From: Clostridia bacterium
GTDB taxonomy: Bacteria > Bacillota_A > Clostridia > Oscillospirales > CAG-272
Direction: 5' to 3'
Assembly (NCBI GenBank): GCA_017542695.1
Contig: JAFXWT010000165.1
Coordinates: 26,042 to 90,041 of the forward strand
Length of the DNA: 64,000 bases
Part shown: piece after piece, positions 23,943 through 32,506 of the stretch
Numbering within the stretch: the first letter of the stretch is position 1
How the letters are laid out: each line of letters opens with the position of its first letter
Translations under genes and position numbers: made by a program
Notes under the pieces: generated by a model
What the model was told of the DNA's origin: nothing
Seen by the model: the letters and a program-made list of their open reading frames with translations, nothing else
Database searches by the model: none

Positions 23943-26212
23943 TTGTTTTTCGTAAGTCTGACGACGATGTCGAGCGTTTCGCCCTCTTTTGCCGGAATGA
24001 CATTGTCTTTATACGCCGCTTCTTTTCCGTTGACGATGATCGACCCGACGTCGCTACCTGTGCCGTCGCCGATGAATTTTATATTGAACGTCGCGCCGCG
24101 GAACTTCTTCGTTATCGCGCATTCGCGCCATGAAAGCGGCAGGCACGGATCGATGCGAAGCCCTTTTATCTCCGGGTGCAGACCGAATACGTACTCGACG
24201 GTGCTTTTCAGCAGCCACGAGCTCGACGCGGTACGCCAGCTCTGTCCGGGCGTGCCGGCGCGGTATCCCGTTTCGGGAGCAAAATATGAATTATACATCG
24301 CGTACGGCTCGCCGCATTTGACGGCGTACGTTTCGTCGTACGGCATCATTTTCTTAATGCCCTCTTCAACGAGGTCGGGGCGGCGGAGAATGCTGTCCAC
24401 GGCGAGCTTCCACGCCGACGGATGCAGATAAATGCCGCCGTTGTCCTGAACGCCGGGCGCTTTTTCAGCCATCGAGCCGATGTAGTCGCGCTGATATGAA
24501 TAAGCGGGGTACGCAAGTCGTATTCCGAGCGGTATCTCGAGCATTTCCTCGGCGCGCGCCATCGCGTCCTTGCCGCGCGGCAGTCCCGCGAGGACAGACC
24601 AAAGCTGTGGTATAAGGAATATCTTTCCCTCGTCGCAGTCGATATCGCCCATTATGATGTCGTCGTCGGTGCGCGCGTATATGTAGTATCCGCTCTTTTC
24701 GCTCCAGCCATGCTTTTCGATACGCTCGCCCATGACCTTCGCGCGCTCGTCGGCGGCCTTTTTGTCGTCGTCGAGTCCGAGCCACGTCGCCATTTCGCCG
24801 AGCTGCGCGTTCGCGCGATACCACGCGATCGTCAGCCATACGGAAACGCCCTTTCCGCCGAGCCCCGCGAAGTTCACGCAGTCGTTCCAGTCGCCGCCCC
24901 ATATCCTCACGAGTCCGTAAAGCCCGGTGAAGTTATACAAAAATTCGACGCTGCGCTTGCAGTGCTCATAGACGGTTGCCTCCGTGCCGTTGTTGAATTT
25001 CACGACCTCGTTAAGCAGTTCGGGCTTGCCGAGCTCTTTGATTATCGTCGAAACGGCGAACGTCAGCCATACCGTGTTGTCGGCGAAGTTTCTGTCACGG
25101 ATCGCGCCGCCGATTATCGTGCGCGGCGCGTATCCCGTGTCGTACTGATAAGTCAGCACGCGCTTAATGCGCTCCCACGCAAGTTCGGGATTGACGCAGG
25201 CAAAGCACTCCGTGTCGCTCGTCATATCGCGGTAGCCGTTGTGGCGCACGCGCGCCCAGCGGGAACCCATATCGGCGGCGTATTTCATCCAGCCGTTAAT
25301 GAGATTGTCAAAATTCACGTCGGGCGTTTTTATTTCCACGCCGTTGAGGACGGTTGCATATTTTTTCACCATCGCGTCGAACTTTTCTTCGACTTTTTCA
25401 GGTCGGCGAACGTCGTCGATGTTCGTCGTGCCGCCGATGCGGAAGTGTATCGTTTTCTTTTCTCCTGCGCCGAGCGTCAGCTCGTTTTCGAGCGCAAGGC
25501 AGACCTTTTCGGAGTTGACGTCGCTCTGCGTGCAGTGGCCGCCGCGCTCCATTGCGACGGGGTGCGCCTCGTCGCCGTACGTGCCGATGAACGCTGTGCG
25601 TCGGCTGTCGTAGCCGACGGCTTTTTCGGAGGAAGTCATATAAACGTATGTTTTCACGTTGCGTACCGAGTAAAACGGCATATAGTATTTAGCGTAAACG
25701 GCGTTTCTGTCCTCGAAAAAGCCGCCCGTTGCGAGATTATACCCTTGCGGCTTGTACGGGTCGTCCATCTCCGTGCGCGCGTAAGCGATGAGCGAGAGCT
25801 TGCGCTCATCCTTCGTCAGATTTTCGGCGGTAACGCTCCAAAGCTCGTACGTTCCCTCATTCGGGACGAAGATGCGGAGCGTGGAGCGCACGCCGTTATA
25901 TGTAAGCGATATTTCGGAAAAGCCGTTTTCGTGTGCGCAGGCAAAATCGGTGTAGCCGTATTTCATCGGCAGACCGCAGACGCTCCATGCTTTTCCGTTT
26001 TCCGAAAGGAAAACGTTCCGGTTCGATAAAACGGGGATGCGGTTGCCCATATCGTCCTGCGCGAGCCCTTCGCCGAAGCCGACCTGCGATGTGAACGACA
26101 CGTAATCGTCGTTGAAGAAATAGTTATACCAGTGCCTTGGCGTTTCGGGCTCCGTTATGACGAAGCGCCTCCCGTTTTTCTCATAATGACCGTACCATTT
26201 GTAATGTTCCAT
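23939..26212 (-). CDS. GH94-like glycoside phosphorylase
   Basis: A 757-residue protein with the layout of cellobiose-phosphorylase-type GH94 enzymes: an N-terminal beta-sandwich (about 1-280), a linker helix region, an (alpha/alpha)6 barrel (about 310-690) and a short C-terminal sheet. The catalytic-acid region reads WGGDWNDCVN near residue 440, where GH94 usually has DWNDG. Such enzymes reversibly split beta-glucosides with phosphate to give a sugar-1-phosphate; the exact disaccharide cannot be told, and relatives in GH149/GH161 are possible. There is no signal peptide, so it works in the cytoplasm on imported sugar. The gene lies 40 bases after the M23 gene. Confidence 0.82.
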   Translation of the reverse strand: MEHYKWYGHYEKNGRRFVITEPETPRHWYNYFFNDDYVSFTSQVGFGEGLAQDDMGNRIPVLSNRNVFLSENGKAWSVCGLPMKYGYTDFACAHENGFSEISLTYNGVRSTLRIFVPNEGTYELWSVTAENLTKDERKLSLIAYARTEMDDPYKPQGYNLATGGFFEDRNAVYAKYYMPFYSVRNVKTYVYMTSSEKAVGYDSRRTAFIGTYGDEAHPVAMERGGHCTQSDVNSEKVCLALENELTLGAGEKKTIHFRIGGTTNIDDVRRPEKVEEKFDAMVKKYATVLNGVEIKTPDVNFDNLINGWMKYAADMGSRWARVRHNGYRDMTSDTECFACVNPELAWERIKRVLTYQYDTGYAPRTIIGGAIRDRNFADNTVWLTFAVSTIIKELGKPELLNEVVKFNNGTEATVYEHCKRSVEFLYNFTGLYGLVRIWGGDWNDCVNFAGLGGKGVSVWLTIAWYRANAQLGEMATWLGLDDDKKAADERAKVMGERIEKHGWSEKSGYYIYARTDDDIIMGDIDCDEGKIFLIPQLWSVLAGLPRGKDAMARAEEMLEIPLGIRLAYPAYSYQRDYIGSMAEKAPGVQDNGGIYLHPSAWKLAVDSILRRPDLVEEGIKKMMPYDETYAVKCGEPYAMYNSYFAPETGYRAGTPGQSWRTASSSWLLKSTVEYVFGLHPEIKGLRIDPCLPLSWRECAITKKFRGATFNIKFIGDGTGSDVGSIIVNGKEAAYKDNVIPAKEGETLDIVVRLTKNK

Positions 26213-26252
26213 TTGTGTTTCCCTTTCGGATTTATGTATTGATTTTCTTTGT

Positions 26253-26996
26253 TCAATTCCACCACGGCAGATAAAGTTTCGGGTCTCTCTTGACGAACGT
26301 TCCTCCCGTCAGCACGCGCACTTCAAAGTGCAGGTGCGTCCCCGCGTATTTTCCCGCAGACGAACTTGAAACGCGCCCCGTGTTTCCCGAATAGCCGACG
26401 ACGTCGCCCTGCTTTACCTCGTCGCCGACGTTGACTGCCCGCCGGCTCATGTGTGCGTAATACGTCCGATATATCCCGTCGGGAGACTCGATCACAACGA
26501 ACGTGCCGTACGTCCAGCGGAGATCGCTCTCACCGAGGTCGCCGTCGTTATAAGCGTAAACCACCTTGCCGTCAGTCGAGGCGAGGATAGGGTTCCCCCA
26601 GTAAACACCGATGTCGATGCCGCCGTGAGTCGACGAAAAATCCTGCGTCACGCGATAGTCGACGCCGCCGTGCGCCGCGTCGGCAAAAGGCATTGCGAAA
26701 GTCGTTATGTAAGCGTGTTCTTCTTTTGCCGTCGTTTCCGTCGGCGCCGTCGTCGGCATGGGTACGGCGGTCGTTTCTTCAGCCGTTGTCACGACGGGCT
26801 CTGTCGCTTCTGTCGATGGCGCGCCGCCGAGCTGTTCGGCATAGTATATCCGCGCCAGACTGTCGGCGACGGTCAGCGCCTCGTCGACGGTGCATGAGCA
26901 CGACGTCGCCGCAACGATCGCCGCGAGCGTTAGTGAGAGGAATATTTTGCCAAAAATTTTTTTGGGCGGAATACCGGCTTTGATTGATTTTTTCAT
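26253..26996 (-). CDS. M23 (LytM-type) peptidase lipoprotein
   Basis: A 247-residue protein with a lipoprotein-like signal (AAIVAATSCSC near residue 30), a Thr/Glu/Ala-rich linker (70-100) and an M23 endopeptidase domain. Zinc motif 1 is HGGIDIGVYW near 128 and motif 2 HLHFEV near 223 (GTHLHFEVRV). Full motifs imply an active enzyme that cleaves peptidoglycan cross-bridges on the outer face. ATG 26996 follows GGGAG; that site can pair with an upstream CCTTTGAAA (see findings). A promoter lies at 27096-27124. Confidence 0.88.
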   Translation of the reverse strand: MKKSIKAGIPPKKIFGKIFLSLTLAAIVAATSCSCTVDEALTVADSLARIYYAEQLGGAPSTEATEPVVTTAEETTAVPMPTTAPTETTAKEEHAYITTFAMPFADAAHGGVDYRVTQDFSSTHGGIDIGVYWGNPILASTDGKVVYAYNDGDLGESDLRWTYGTFVVIESPDGIYRTYYAHMSRRAVNVGDEVKQGDVVGYSGNTGRVSSSSAGKYAGTHLHFEVRVLTGGTFVKRDPKLYLPWWN

Positions 26997-27095
26997 AATA
27001 ATATCTCCCTTGAAATAAATATTTTTCAAAGGAAAGCCGGCCTATCCTTTTTCTCCTCAAAAAGACACTTTTTCCGTCTTTTCGGGTTCAAGACA

Positions 27096-27124
27096 ATTAT
27101 ATACTATAAATCCAAACAAATCAA
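27096..27124 (-). promoter_or_regulatory. Promoter of the M23 gene and downstream operon
   Basis: Minus strand: TTGATT (27119-27124), 17 bases, TATAAT (27096-27101). It leaves a leader of about 95 bases. Confidence 0.75.
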
Positions 27125-27182
27125 GAGCAAATGATTGTTAAATACAATAAAAATACCCAGCGGAAGATAAAATTACTATCTG

Positions 27183-27211
27183 TTGACAAATCACGCTTTG
27201 AGTGATATATT
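27183..27211 (+). promoter_or_regulatory. Promoter of the CDF transporter gene
   Basis: TTGACA (27183-27188), 17 bases, TATATT (27206-27211), TGA before the -10. Confidence 0.8.
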
Positions 27212-27241
27212 ATTAAAGAACATCATTTTGGGAGGCACACT

Positions 27242-28396
27242 ATGGCAAAAAAAGAAGTTGTCAAAAATGACGAAAACTTAAAAACGCTTGCTGTTAACCG
27301 TGAAAAGACGATAGTCCGCACAAGCATCATCGGCATAATTGCAAACGTGTTCCTGTCGGCATTCAAGGCGGGTGTCGGCTTTATTTCCAATTCCGTCGCC
27401 GTCATCCTCGACGCGGTGAACAACCTCAGCGACGCGCTTTCTTCCGTCATAACGATCATCGGAACAAAGCTCGCGTCGAGAAAGCCCGACAAAAAACATC
27501 CGCTGGGTCACGGGCGCATCGAATACATAACGGAAATGATAATCGCCGCCATCGTGCTTTACGCGGGCGTGACGTCGATGATCGAAAGTATCAAAAAGAT
27601 AATCTCGCCCGAAAAGCCCGATTATTCCGTTTGGTCGCTTGTGATCATCGCCGCCGCCGTCGCGGTGAAGATACTGCTCGGACTGTACGTCAAAAAAGTC
27701 GGCAAGAAGGTCAATTCCGGCTCGCTCGTCGCGTCGGGCTCCGACGCGCTTTTCGACGCGGTGATCTCCGCCTCGGTCCTTGCGTCGGCGGTGCTGTTCT
27801 TCATAACAAAGATAAGCGTTGAAGCGTACCTCGGCGTGCTGATTTCGGCTTATATCATAAAATCGGGCATATCGCTCATCGCAAATACGCTGAACAATAT
27901 CCTCGGCACGCGCACCGACCGCGAGCTCGCGCTCGAAATAAAAAAGACCGTCTGCTCCGACCCCGACGTTCACGGCGCTTTCGATCTCTACCTTTATAAT
28001 TACGGCCCCGATCAGAACTACGGATCTGTCCACGTCGAAGTTTACGACACGATGACCGCCGCCGATATCGACGCGATGAACAGGCGCGTTCAGACGAGCG
28101 TTTACGTCAAACACGGAGTCATTCTGACGGGAATCGGCATTTACGCCGTCAATACGAAAAACGACGAGGCGGGACAGATGAGAAAGACCGTCATGGAGAC
28201 GGTCATGGCGCACGACTATTCGATGCAGTTCCACGGCTTTTACGTCGACACCGAAAACAAGGCGATGACGTTCGACGTCGTGCTTTCGTTCGACTGCGAT
28301 CACGACGAGGCGGCAAAAGAGCTGTACAGCGAAGTATCGTCGCTCTATCCCGATTATAATGTCCACATCCAACCCGACATAGATATTACGGAATAA
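27242..28396 (+). CDS. Cation diffusion facilitator (CDF) transporter
   Basis: A 384-residue secondary transporter that exports Zn2+, Co2+, Fe2+ or Mn2+ in exchange for protons. Six membrane segments lie in residues 25-215. Metal-site residues are in the NNLSDALSS stretch of TM2 (near 60) and ASGSDALFDAVIS of TM5 (near 165); KKHPLGHGRIEYI (near 85) is the family loop. The cytoplasmic tail (about 220-384) is longer than usual and appears to contain two metallochaperone-like beta-alpha-beta units. GGGAGG precedes the ATG. Confidence 0.93.
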   Translation: MAKKEVVKNDENLKTLAVNREKTIVRTSIIGIIANVFLSAFKAGVGFISNSVAVILDAVNNLSDALSSVITIIGTKLASRKPDKKHPLGHGRIEYITEMIIAAIVLYAGVTSMIESIKKIISPEKPDYSVWSLVIIAAAVAVKILLGLYVKKVGKKVNSGSLVASGSDALFDAVISASVLASAVLFFITKISVEAYLGVLISAYIIKSGISLIANTLNNILGTRTDRELALEIKKTVCSDPDVHGAFDLYLYNYGPDQNYGSVHVEVYDTMTAADIDAMNRRVQTSVYVKHGVILTGIGIYAVNTKNDEAGQMRKTVMETVMAHDYSMQFHGFYVDTENKAMTFDVVLSFDCDHDEAAKELYSEVSSLYPDYNVHIQPDIDITE

Positions 28397-28434
28397 AATC
28401 ATCGCCCGCTCATTTGAGCGGGCGATGATTTTAT
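28393..28434. terminator. Bidirectional terminator, 19-bp perfect stem
   Basis: Bases 28393-28411 pair perfectly with 28416-28434 around the loop ATTT. It lies between convergent genes and overlaps the stop of the minus-strand one. Confidence 0.93.
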
Positions 28435-29138
28435 CTGTTCTGATTTCTCAGCGACGCTTCACGATGACGGAGCATATCGTCTATCATTATTTCGAGCGTC
28501 GCCGATTTTTCGGCGGGCAGGGAAAAGACGTCGTTACCTCCGAGGGTGAACACAAGGCGCGAAAAACGCGCCGTCTCTTCCTTTTTGCCGTATACGACGG
28601 AGTGTTCCTCGGTGTCGAAATGCGCACCGTCAAAATCGGAAAAGAGCAGTTCGTGCCGCATGATATCCGCCTCGCGCTCCTCGGTGAGCGAGACTTTCTC
28701 GCTGACGGCGCAAATGCCCATGTTCGTGAAGATCAGCACACTGCATACGCAATCCGACGTGCGCCAATGCCCGTCGTCTCCGCGGCGGATGAACGGATTT
28801 TCCGGGTCGAAGACGTATCCTGTCACCATCTGCGGCGGCATGTTGTCCGCGACCTTGAAGCGCAGCCCGGTCTTGTCGAGCGCGCGGTCGACCGCGCCGT
28901 CCGTCAGTCGTTCAACGGCGGCGAGTATCTCCTTTTCATTCGCGCGCCCCGCCGACGGCGCCCATCCCGTTATCGCTCCCGCGACGGCGAGCACCGCGGC
29001 TATCGGAAGAATGAAAAATCCGTGGTTCATATATCCGAGTATAAACGCCGCCGCACCCACTACGACGAGCGCTAGTCCGACGTATCTGAACCAGAACGTC
29101 CGCGCGAGAAAATATTTTTTGTACCTTTCGTAATCCAT
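28431..29138 (-). CDS. Membrane protein of unknown function
   Basis: A 235-residue protein with two adjacent hydrophobic segments (about residues 17-35 and 38-57) and a cytoplasmic domain of about 170 residues with repeated acidic and basic patches. No motif recognised. ATG 29138 follows GGAGGAACGC; the longer open frame runs through the structured repeat upstream and is rejected. It is a single gene with a shared terminator. Confidence 0.7.
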   Translation of the reverse strand: MDYERYKKYFLARTFWFRYVGLALVVVGAAAFILGYMNHGFFILPIAAVLAVAGAITGWAPSAGRANEKEILAAVERLTDGAVDRALDKTGLRFKVADNMPPQMVTGYVFDPENPFIRRGDDGHWRTSDCVCSVLIFTNMGICAVSEKVSLTEEREADIMRHELLFSDFDGAHFDTEEHSVVYGKKEETARFSRLVFTLGGNDVFSLPAEKSATLEIMIDDMLRHREASLRNQNR

Positions 29139-29164
29139 GCGTTCCTCCTTTTTGTTGGTGGGGT

Positions 29165-29375
29165 GTTGTAGGGGCGACCATCGGTCGTCCGCATTTTGGG
29201 AGATTGCCACGGGTGCAAGCACCCTCGCAATGACAGTAGGGTCAACATCGGTTGTCCGCAGGGCTCTCCCTTGGGAGAGCTCCGCCGCAGGCGGTGAGAG
29301 GGTTTTTAATGCGCGCAAGGGCGGAAGCCCTCTCCGGCGCGGAACGCGCCGTATCTCCCGCTGAACGCGGGAGAG
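29165..29375. repeat. Composite structured intergenic repeat (copy B core 29309-29373)
   Basis: Six or seven hairpins in a row. Two related 24-25-bp units (29168-29192 and 29236-29259) share GTAGGG...ATCGG...GTCCGC; between them is ATTGC...GGGTG-CAAG-CACCC...GCAAT (29203-29231). Then come GCTCTCCC/GGGAGAGC, CCGCC/GGCGG, and the three-hairpin 65-bp core shared with 3960-4024. No ORF; the core ends 4 bases before the stop of the next gene. Confidence 0.8.
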
Positions 29376-29377
29376 TT

Positions 29378-30376
29378 TTATTCAATAAATCTCTCTTCCG
29401 AGTCGTCGTCTTTTCTCTTGAAGACATATTCGTCTCCGCCGCAGCCGTCGAGAACGATCTCGTCATCCGTGTAACGCTTGACGTACCAAACGGCGTTTTG
29501 ATAGCCGCAGTCTCTCAAATTCAATTTGTCCGTCGGAACGTCTGACGATTTCGGCTCGTAAGAAAAGTCAGCGTGAAACGAGCAGAATTTTTCCGAATTG
29601 TCTTTGTAGTTGCGTATTCTGAAAAATTGTCCGACGCTGTACATTCCCAGATCGAAAATCGTGTTATACGACGCGGCGCAATATATATTTTCGTCCCGTT
29701 TGTCTATTGAAAAAACATATTCCGTTTTGCTCGTGCAGAGATAAAAGAAAAGTTTTTGTCCCGTTACCTCAAACCTGTCTTGTGAGCGCCACAAAATAAG
29801 GCAATTTTTTATCCCCGCCTCGCTGACCGCGGGAGGAAGTTTGCCTGACGTGTCGATGCGGAATTTTTCAAGTCGGCGCATTTTGTTTTTTTCGATCTTG
29901 TCGTATTCCTCGCCGAGCTCTGCCGCGATATCCGTGTCGTTTGATATCGTTTCGTCACCGTATTTGTAGGCATATTTCGTCTTGTTTTCCGACAAGTCGC
30001 GCTCGCAGACCGCGAAGAGTTCCTTTTTGACGGGTGATCCGACATAAAGTTTTGCGCCGATGACGTTCTTTTCTCTTTTGTAATACACGAGCGCATATTT
30101 TACCGTTTCGACGATCGCCGAAGTTTTTGAGCGATAAACCCCGCAAGTATACGGGATATTCCCGTCGTCGAACGTACTGATCCCGTCTTTTATTATCGAA
30201 TCGACGGATACCGAAAAGAGATTGCTCATCAAAACGATCTTTGATATTTCGGGATATGCTTGGTCGAGCTCCCAGCGTGAAACAGTCTGCCTTGTAGTGC
30301 CGAGCATTTCTCCGAATTTCTCCTGCGAAAGAGCGTTTTCCGTGCGTATCTGCATTATTCTTTGTCCGAGTGTCAT
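29378..30376 (-). CDS. XRE-family regulator with a large C-terminal domain
   Basis: A 332-residue protein. Residues 1-65 are a Cro/CI HTH (RIMQIRTENALSQEKFGEML, then TRQTVSRWELDQAYPEISK), ending in the usual FSVSVDSIIKDG. The remaining 265 residues are a beta-rich region with no recognised motif and two repeat-like halves (phrases VVYY..K, KYAYKYGDE; later VWYVKRYTDDEIVL). ATG 30376 follows GGAGG. It may sense a ligand or protein; the gene is divergent from the symporter at 30787, which has an operator-like palindrome. Confidence 0.8.
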   Translation of the reverse strand: MTLGQRIMQIRTENALSQEKFGEMLGTTRQTVSRWELDQAYPEISKIVLMSNLFSVSVDSIIKDGISTFDDGNIPYTCGVYRSKTSAIVETVKYALVYYKREKNVIGAKLYVGSPVKKELFAVCERDLSENKTKYAYKYGDETISNDTDIAAELGEEYDKIEKNKMRRLEKFRIDTSGKLPPAVSEAGIKNCLILWRSQDRFEVTGQKLFFYLCTSKTEYVFSIDKRDENIYCAASYNTIFDLGMYSVGQFFRIRNYKDNSEKFCSFHADFSYEPKSSDVPTDKLNLRDCGYQNAVWYVKRYTDDEIVLDGCGGDEYVFKRKDDDSEERFIE

Positions 30377-30406
30377 TTTGTTTTCCTCCTTGTGTTCGGT
30401 AAGAAC

Positions 30407-30435
30407 ATCATACAACAAAAAATTCACACAATCAA
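30407..30435 (-). promoter_or_regulatory. Promoter of the XRE gene
   Basis: Minus strand: TTGATT (30430-30435), 17 bases, TATGAT (30407-30412). Confidence 0.7.
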
Positions 30436-30716
30436 GCGCACCGGAATTGATATTTGTCACTCTCCGCGTGACATTTTCACGCCGTCGCCCCGCTCATCGT
30501 TTTCTCGGTCTCCGCCTATATAGTGTCCGAAAACGCCGATCGGTTTGCTCTTTCAGATACATTTTACATCGTTTCGCCGAAAAAATCAATAAACATATCG
30601 TTGAAAGTACATCTTCGCGCGGTTGAAATCGCGTTTTTTTGTAAAAAACTCGCGCCGGGGGTGATTTTGCACAAAAAACGCCCGCGTTTTTCCCTGTTTT
30701 GCTGTTCATTATGTTG
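30436..30716. other. Intergenic region without a recognised gene
   Basis: Between the divergent promoters of the XRE and symporter genes. It contains short GC-rich inverted stretches and a T7 run near 30634-30640, but no convincing ORF, RNA or riboswitch. Confidence 0.5.
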
Positions 30717-30745
30717 TTGACTTATTACAATTTGAATGGTATACT
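30717..30745 (+). promoter_or_regulatory. Promoter of the GPH-type symporter gene
   Basis: TTGACT (30717-30722), 17 bases, TATACT (30740-30745). Confidence 0.85.
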
Positions 30746-30762
30746 TAAACATGCCATTCAAA
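30731..30762. promoter_or_regulatory. Operator-like palindrome over the symporter -10
   Basis: TTTGAATGG (30731-30739) and CCATTCAAA (30754-30762) are perfect 9-bp arms around the -10 and start site. The form fits a repressor of a sugar transporter; which protein binds is unknown, and the divergent XRE gene is the nearest candidate. Confidence 0.65.
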
Positions 30763-30786
30763 AACACCGAAAGGAAACGACAACAA

Positions 30787-32259
30787 ATGAAAAGATTAAC
30801 TAAAAAGCAAATGTGGATATTTGCCGTCGGTCAGCTCGGGTGGTCAACGCTCAGCGGAATAATCGGAGCTTGGTTCGTGACGTTTTATCTCCCCACGTCC
30901 GGCGACATTGCCGAAGGCGCGATCCAGTATATCACACCGGGACTGATAATCGGCGGCTTTCTGACCATTCTCGGTCTTATCACGGCGCTGAGCCGCGTGT
31001 TCGACGCGGTGACGGACCCGCTCATCGCGTCCCTTTCAGACCGCAGTAAAAACCCGCGCGGCCGCCGTATCCCTTTCATGCGCTACGCGGCGATCCCGCT
31101 CGCTGTCGTGACGGTGCTCCTTTTCTGCGCTCCCATAGAAAAGATCAGCGGCGTCAACGTTGCGTGGATATCTGTTTTCGTCGTGCTGTTCTACCTGTTC
31201 ATGACGATGTACTGCACGCCGTATAACGCGCTCATTTCCGAGTTCGGAAAGACGCAGGAGGATAGAATGTTCATCTCCACGGCGATCTCGCTCACGTTCT
31301 TCGCCGGCACGATGCTCGCATACACGCCGTTCGTTTTCGCGGGAATGATCCGCGGCGCCGTCGGCTTTGCATGGAGTTACAGGATATGCTTCATGGTCCT
31401 TGCCGTAATTTCCGCCGTTTGTATGCTTGTGCCGACGTTCTGCCTTAAAGAAAAGGACTTCGTCGACACGCAGCCGTCGAACACGAATATGTTGAAATCA
31501 CTCGGCTCGACGTTCAAAAACAAGGATTTCCGCACATTTGTTTTCTCTGATATAATGTATTGGGTGGGACTTACTCTCTTCCAGACGGGACTCCCGTTCT
31601 TCGTCAAGGTATCTATGAAGATCGACGAATCGTTCACGATGTATTTCCTCGGCGGCATGACGGTGCTCTCCGCGTGCTTCTATCCGTTCGTGGCGAAGCT
31701 CGTCAAGAAATACGGCAAGAAAAAGCTCGTCATCGCGGGATTTCTCGGCCTTGCCGTCGCTTATGTGATCGCGGCGCTCATCGGTGTGCTCGGCACGGTT
31801 GAAAGCGGCACGGGCGTTATCCCCGGCGTCGTATTCGGACTGCTCATCTGCGTTATCGCGGCGTTCCCGATGGCGTTGCTCGGCATCATCCCTCAGTCGA
31901 TAGTCGCCGACGTCGCGGAAGCCGACGGCATTGAAACGGGCGAGAACCGCGAAGGGATGTTCTTCGCGGCGCGCACGTTCGCGATGAAATTCGGTCAGTC
32001 GTTCGCAATGCTGATATTCACGTCGCTCGCCATCATCGGCACGACGCAGAATCTTGAGAGCAACGATATCACGGCGTCGACGCTCGGAATGACGATCGTC
32101 GGCATCGTCGCCGTTGCGTTCTGCGTGCTCGGCGCGGTTCTCCTCGCGTTCTACCGCGAGAAAAAAGTCATGAGCACGATCGAAAAACATCACGAGGAAA
32201 ACGAAGCTGAGGCAAAAGCTCAGGTCGAAGCGGCTCAGCCCGAATCCGAACAGCAATAA
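30787..32259 (+). CDS. GPH-family sugar:cation symporter (MFS)
   Basis: A 490-residue protein with twelve membrane segments and the glycoside-pentoside-hexuronide signature: RVFDAVTDPLIASLSDRSKN near residues 63-82 followed by PRGRRIPFM. In MelB the equivalent Asp residues bind Na+ or H+. Substrate probably a disaccharide or glycoside. ATG 30787 follows AAAGGAAA; the TTG- and ATG-led extension from 30736 would start inside the promoter. The C-terminal tail is Glu/Ala-rich. The stop overlaps the DUF6472 start by one base. Confidence 0.9.
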   Translation: MKRLTKKQMWIFAVGQLGWSTLSGIIGAWFVTFYLPTSGDIAEGAIQYITPGLIIGGFLTILGLITALSRVFDAVTDPLIASLSDRSKNPRGRRIPFMRYAAIPLAVVTVLLFCAPIEKISGVNVAWISVFVVLFYLFMTMYCTPYNALISEFGKTQEDRMFISTAISLTFFAGTMLAYTPFVFAGMIRGAVGFAWSYRICFMVLAVISAVCMLVPTFCLKEKDFVDTQPSNTNMLKSLGSTFKNKDFRTFVFSDIMYWVGLTLFQTGLPFFVKVSMKIDESFTMYFLGGMTVLSACFYPFVAKLVKKYGKKKLVIAGFLGLAVAYVIAALIGVLGTVESGTGVIPGVVFGLLICVIAAFPMALLGIIPQSIVADVAEADGIETGENREGMFFAARTFAMKFGQSFAMLIFTSLAIIGTTQNLESNDITASTLGMTIVGIVAVAFCVLGAVLLAFYREKKVMSTIEKHHEENEAEAKAQVEAAQPESEQQ

Positions 32260-32456
32260 TGAATAATGAAAAAAACCGCAAGCCCGCGGCGCGCTGCGAG
32301 GATTGCGAGCACTACGACGTCGACGACAACGGCGAATACTTCTGCACCGTCGACATCGACGAGGACGACGCCGTCTCCGTGCGCTCGTCCGGCGCGAAGG
32401 CGTGTCCGTACTTCAAATTTTACGACGAATACAAAAGCGTTCAGAAGCAAAATTAA
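32259..32456 (+). CDS. DUF6472-family small protein
   Basis: A 65-residue protein with CEDCEHYD (residues 13-20), CTVDIDEDD (29-37) and CPYFKFYDEY (49-58), four spaced Cys/His-type ligands suggesting a small metal-binding fold. The pattern agrees with short DUF6472 proteins seen in Clostridia; function unknown. It starts within the stop of the symporter gene (TAATG), so translation is probably coupled. Confidence 0.78.
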   Translation: MNNEKNRKPAARCEDCEHYDVDDNGEYFCTVDIDEDDAVSVRSSGAKACPYFKFYDEYKSVQKQN

Positions 32457-32458
32457 CG

Positions 32459-32494
32459 AAAAAACCTTTCCGCGTTTGCGGAAAGGTTTTTTAT
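32459..32494. terminator. Bidirectional terminator
   Basis: Perfect 15-bp stem AAAAAACCTTTCCGC (32459-32473), loop GTTT, complement 32478-32492; between convergent genes. Confidence 0.93.
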
Positions 32495-32506
32495 GCGTAA
32501 TCGACG

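Noticed and set aside
29139..29318. N-terminal extension of the membrane protein at 28431
   Set aside because: The extension translates the structured repeat, and a strong ribosome site supports ATG 29138.
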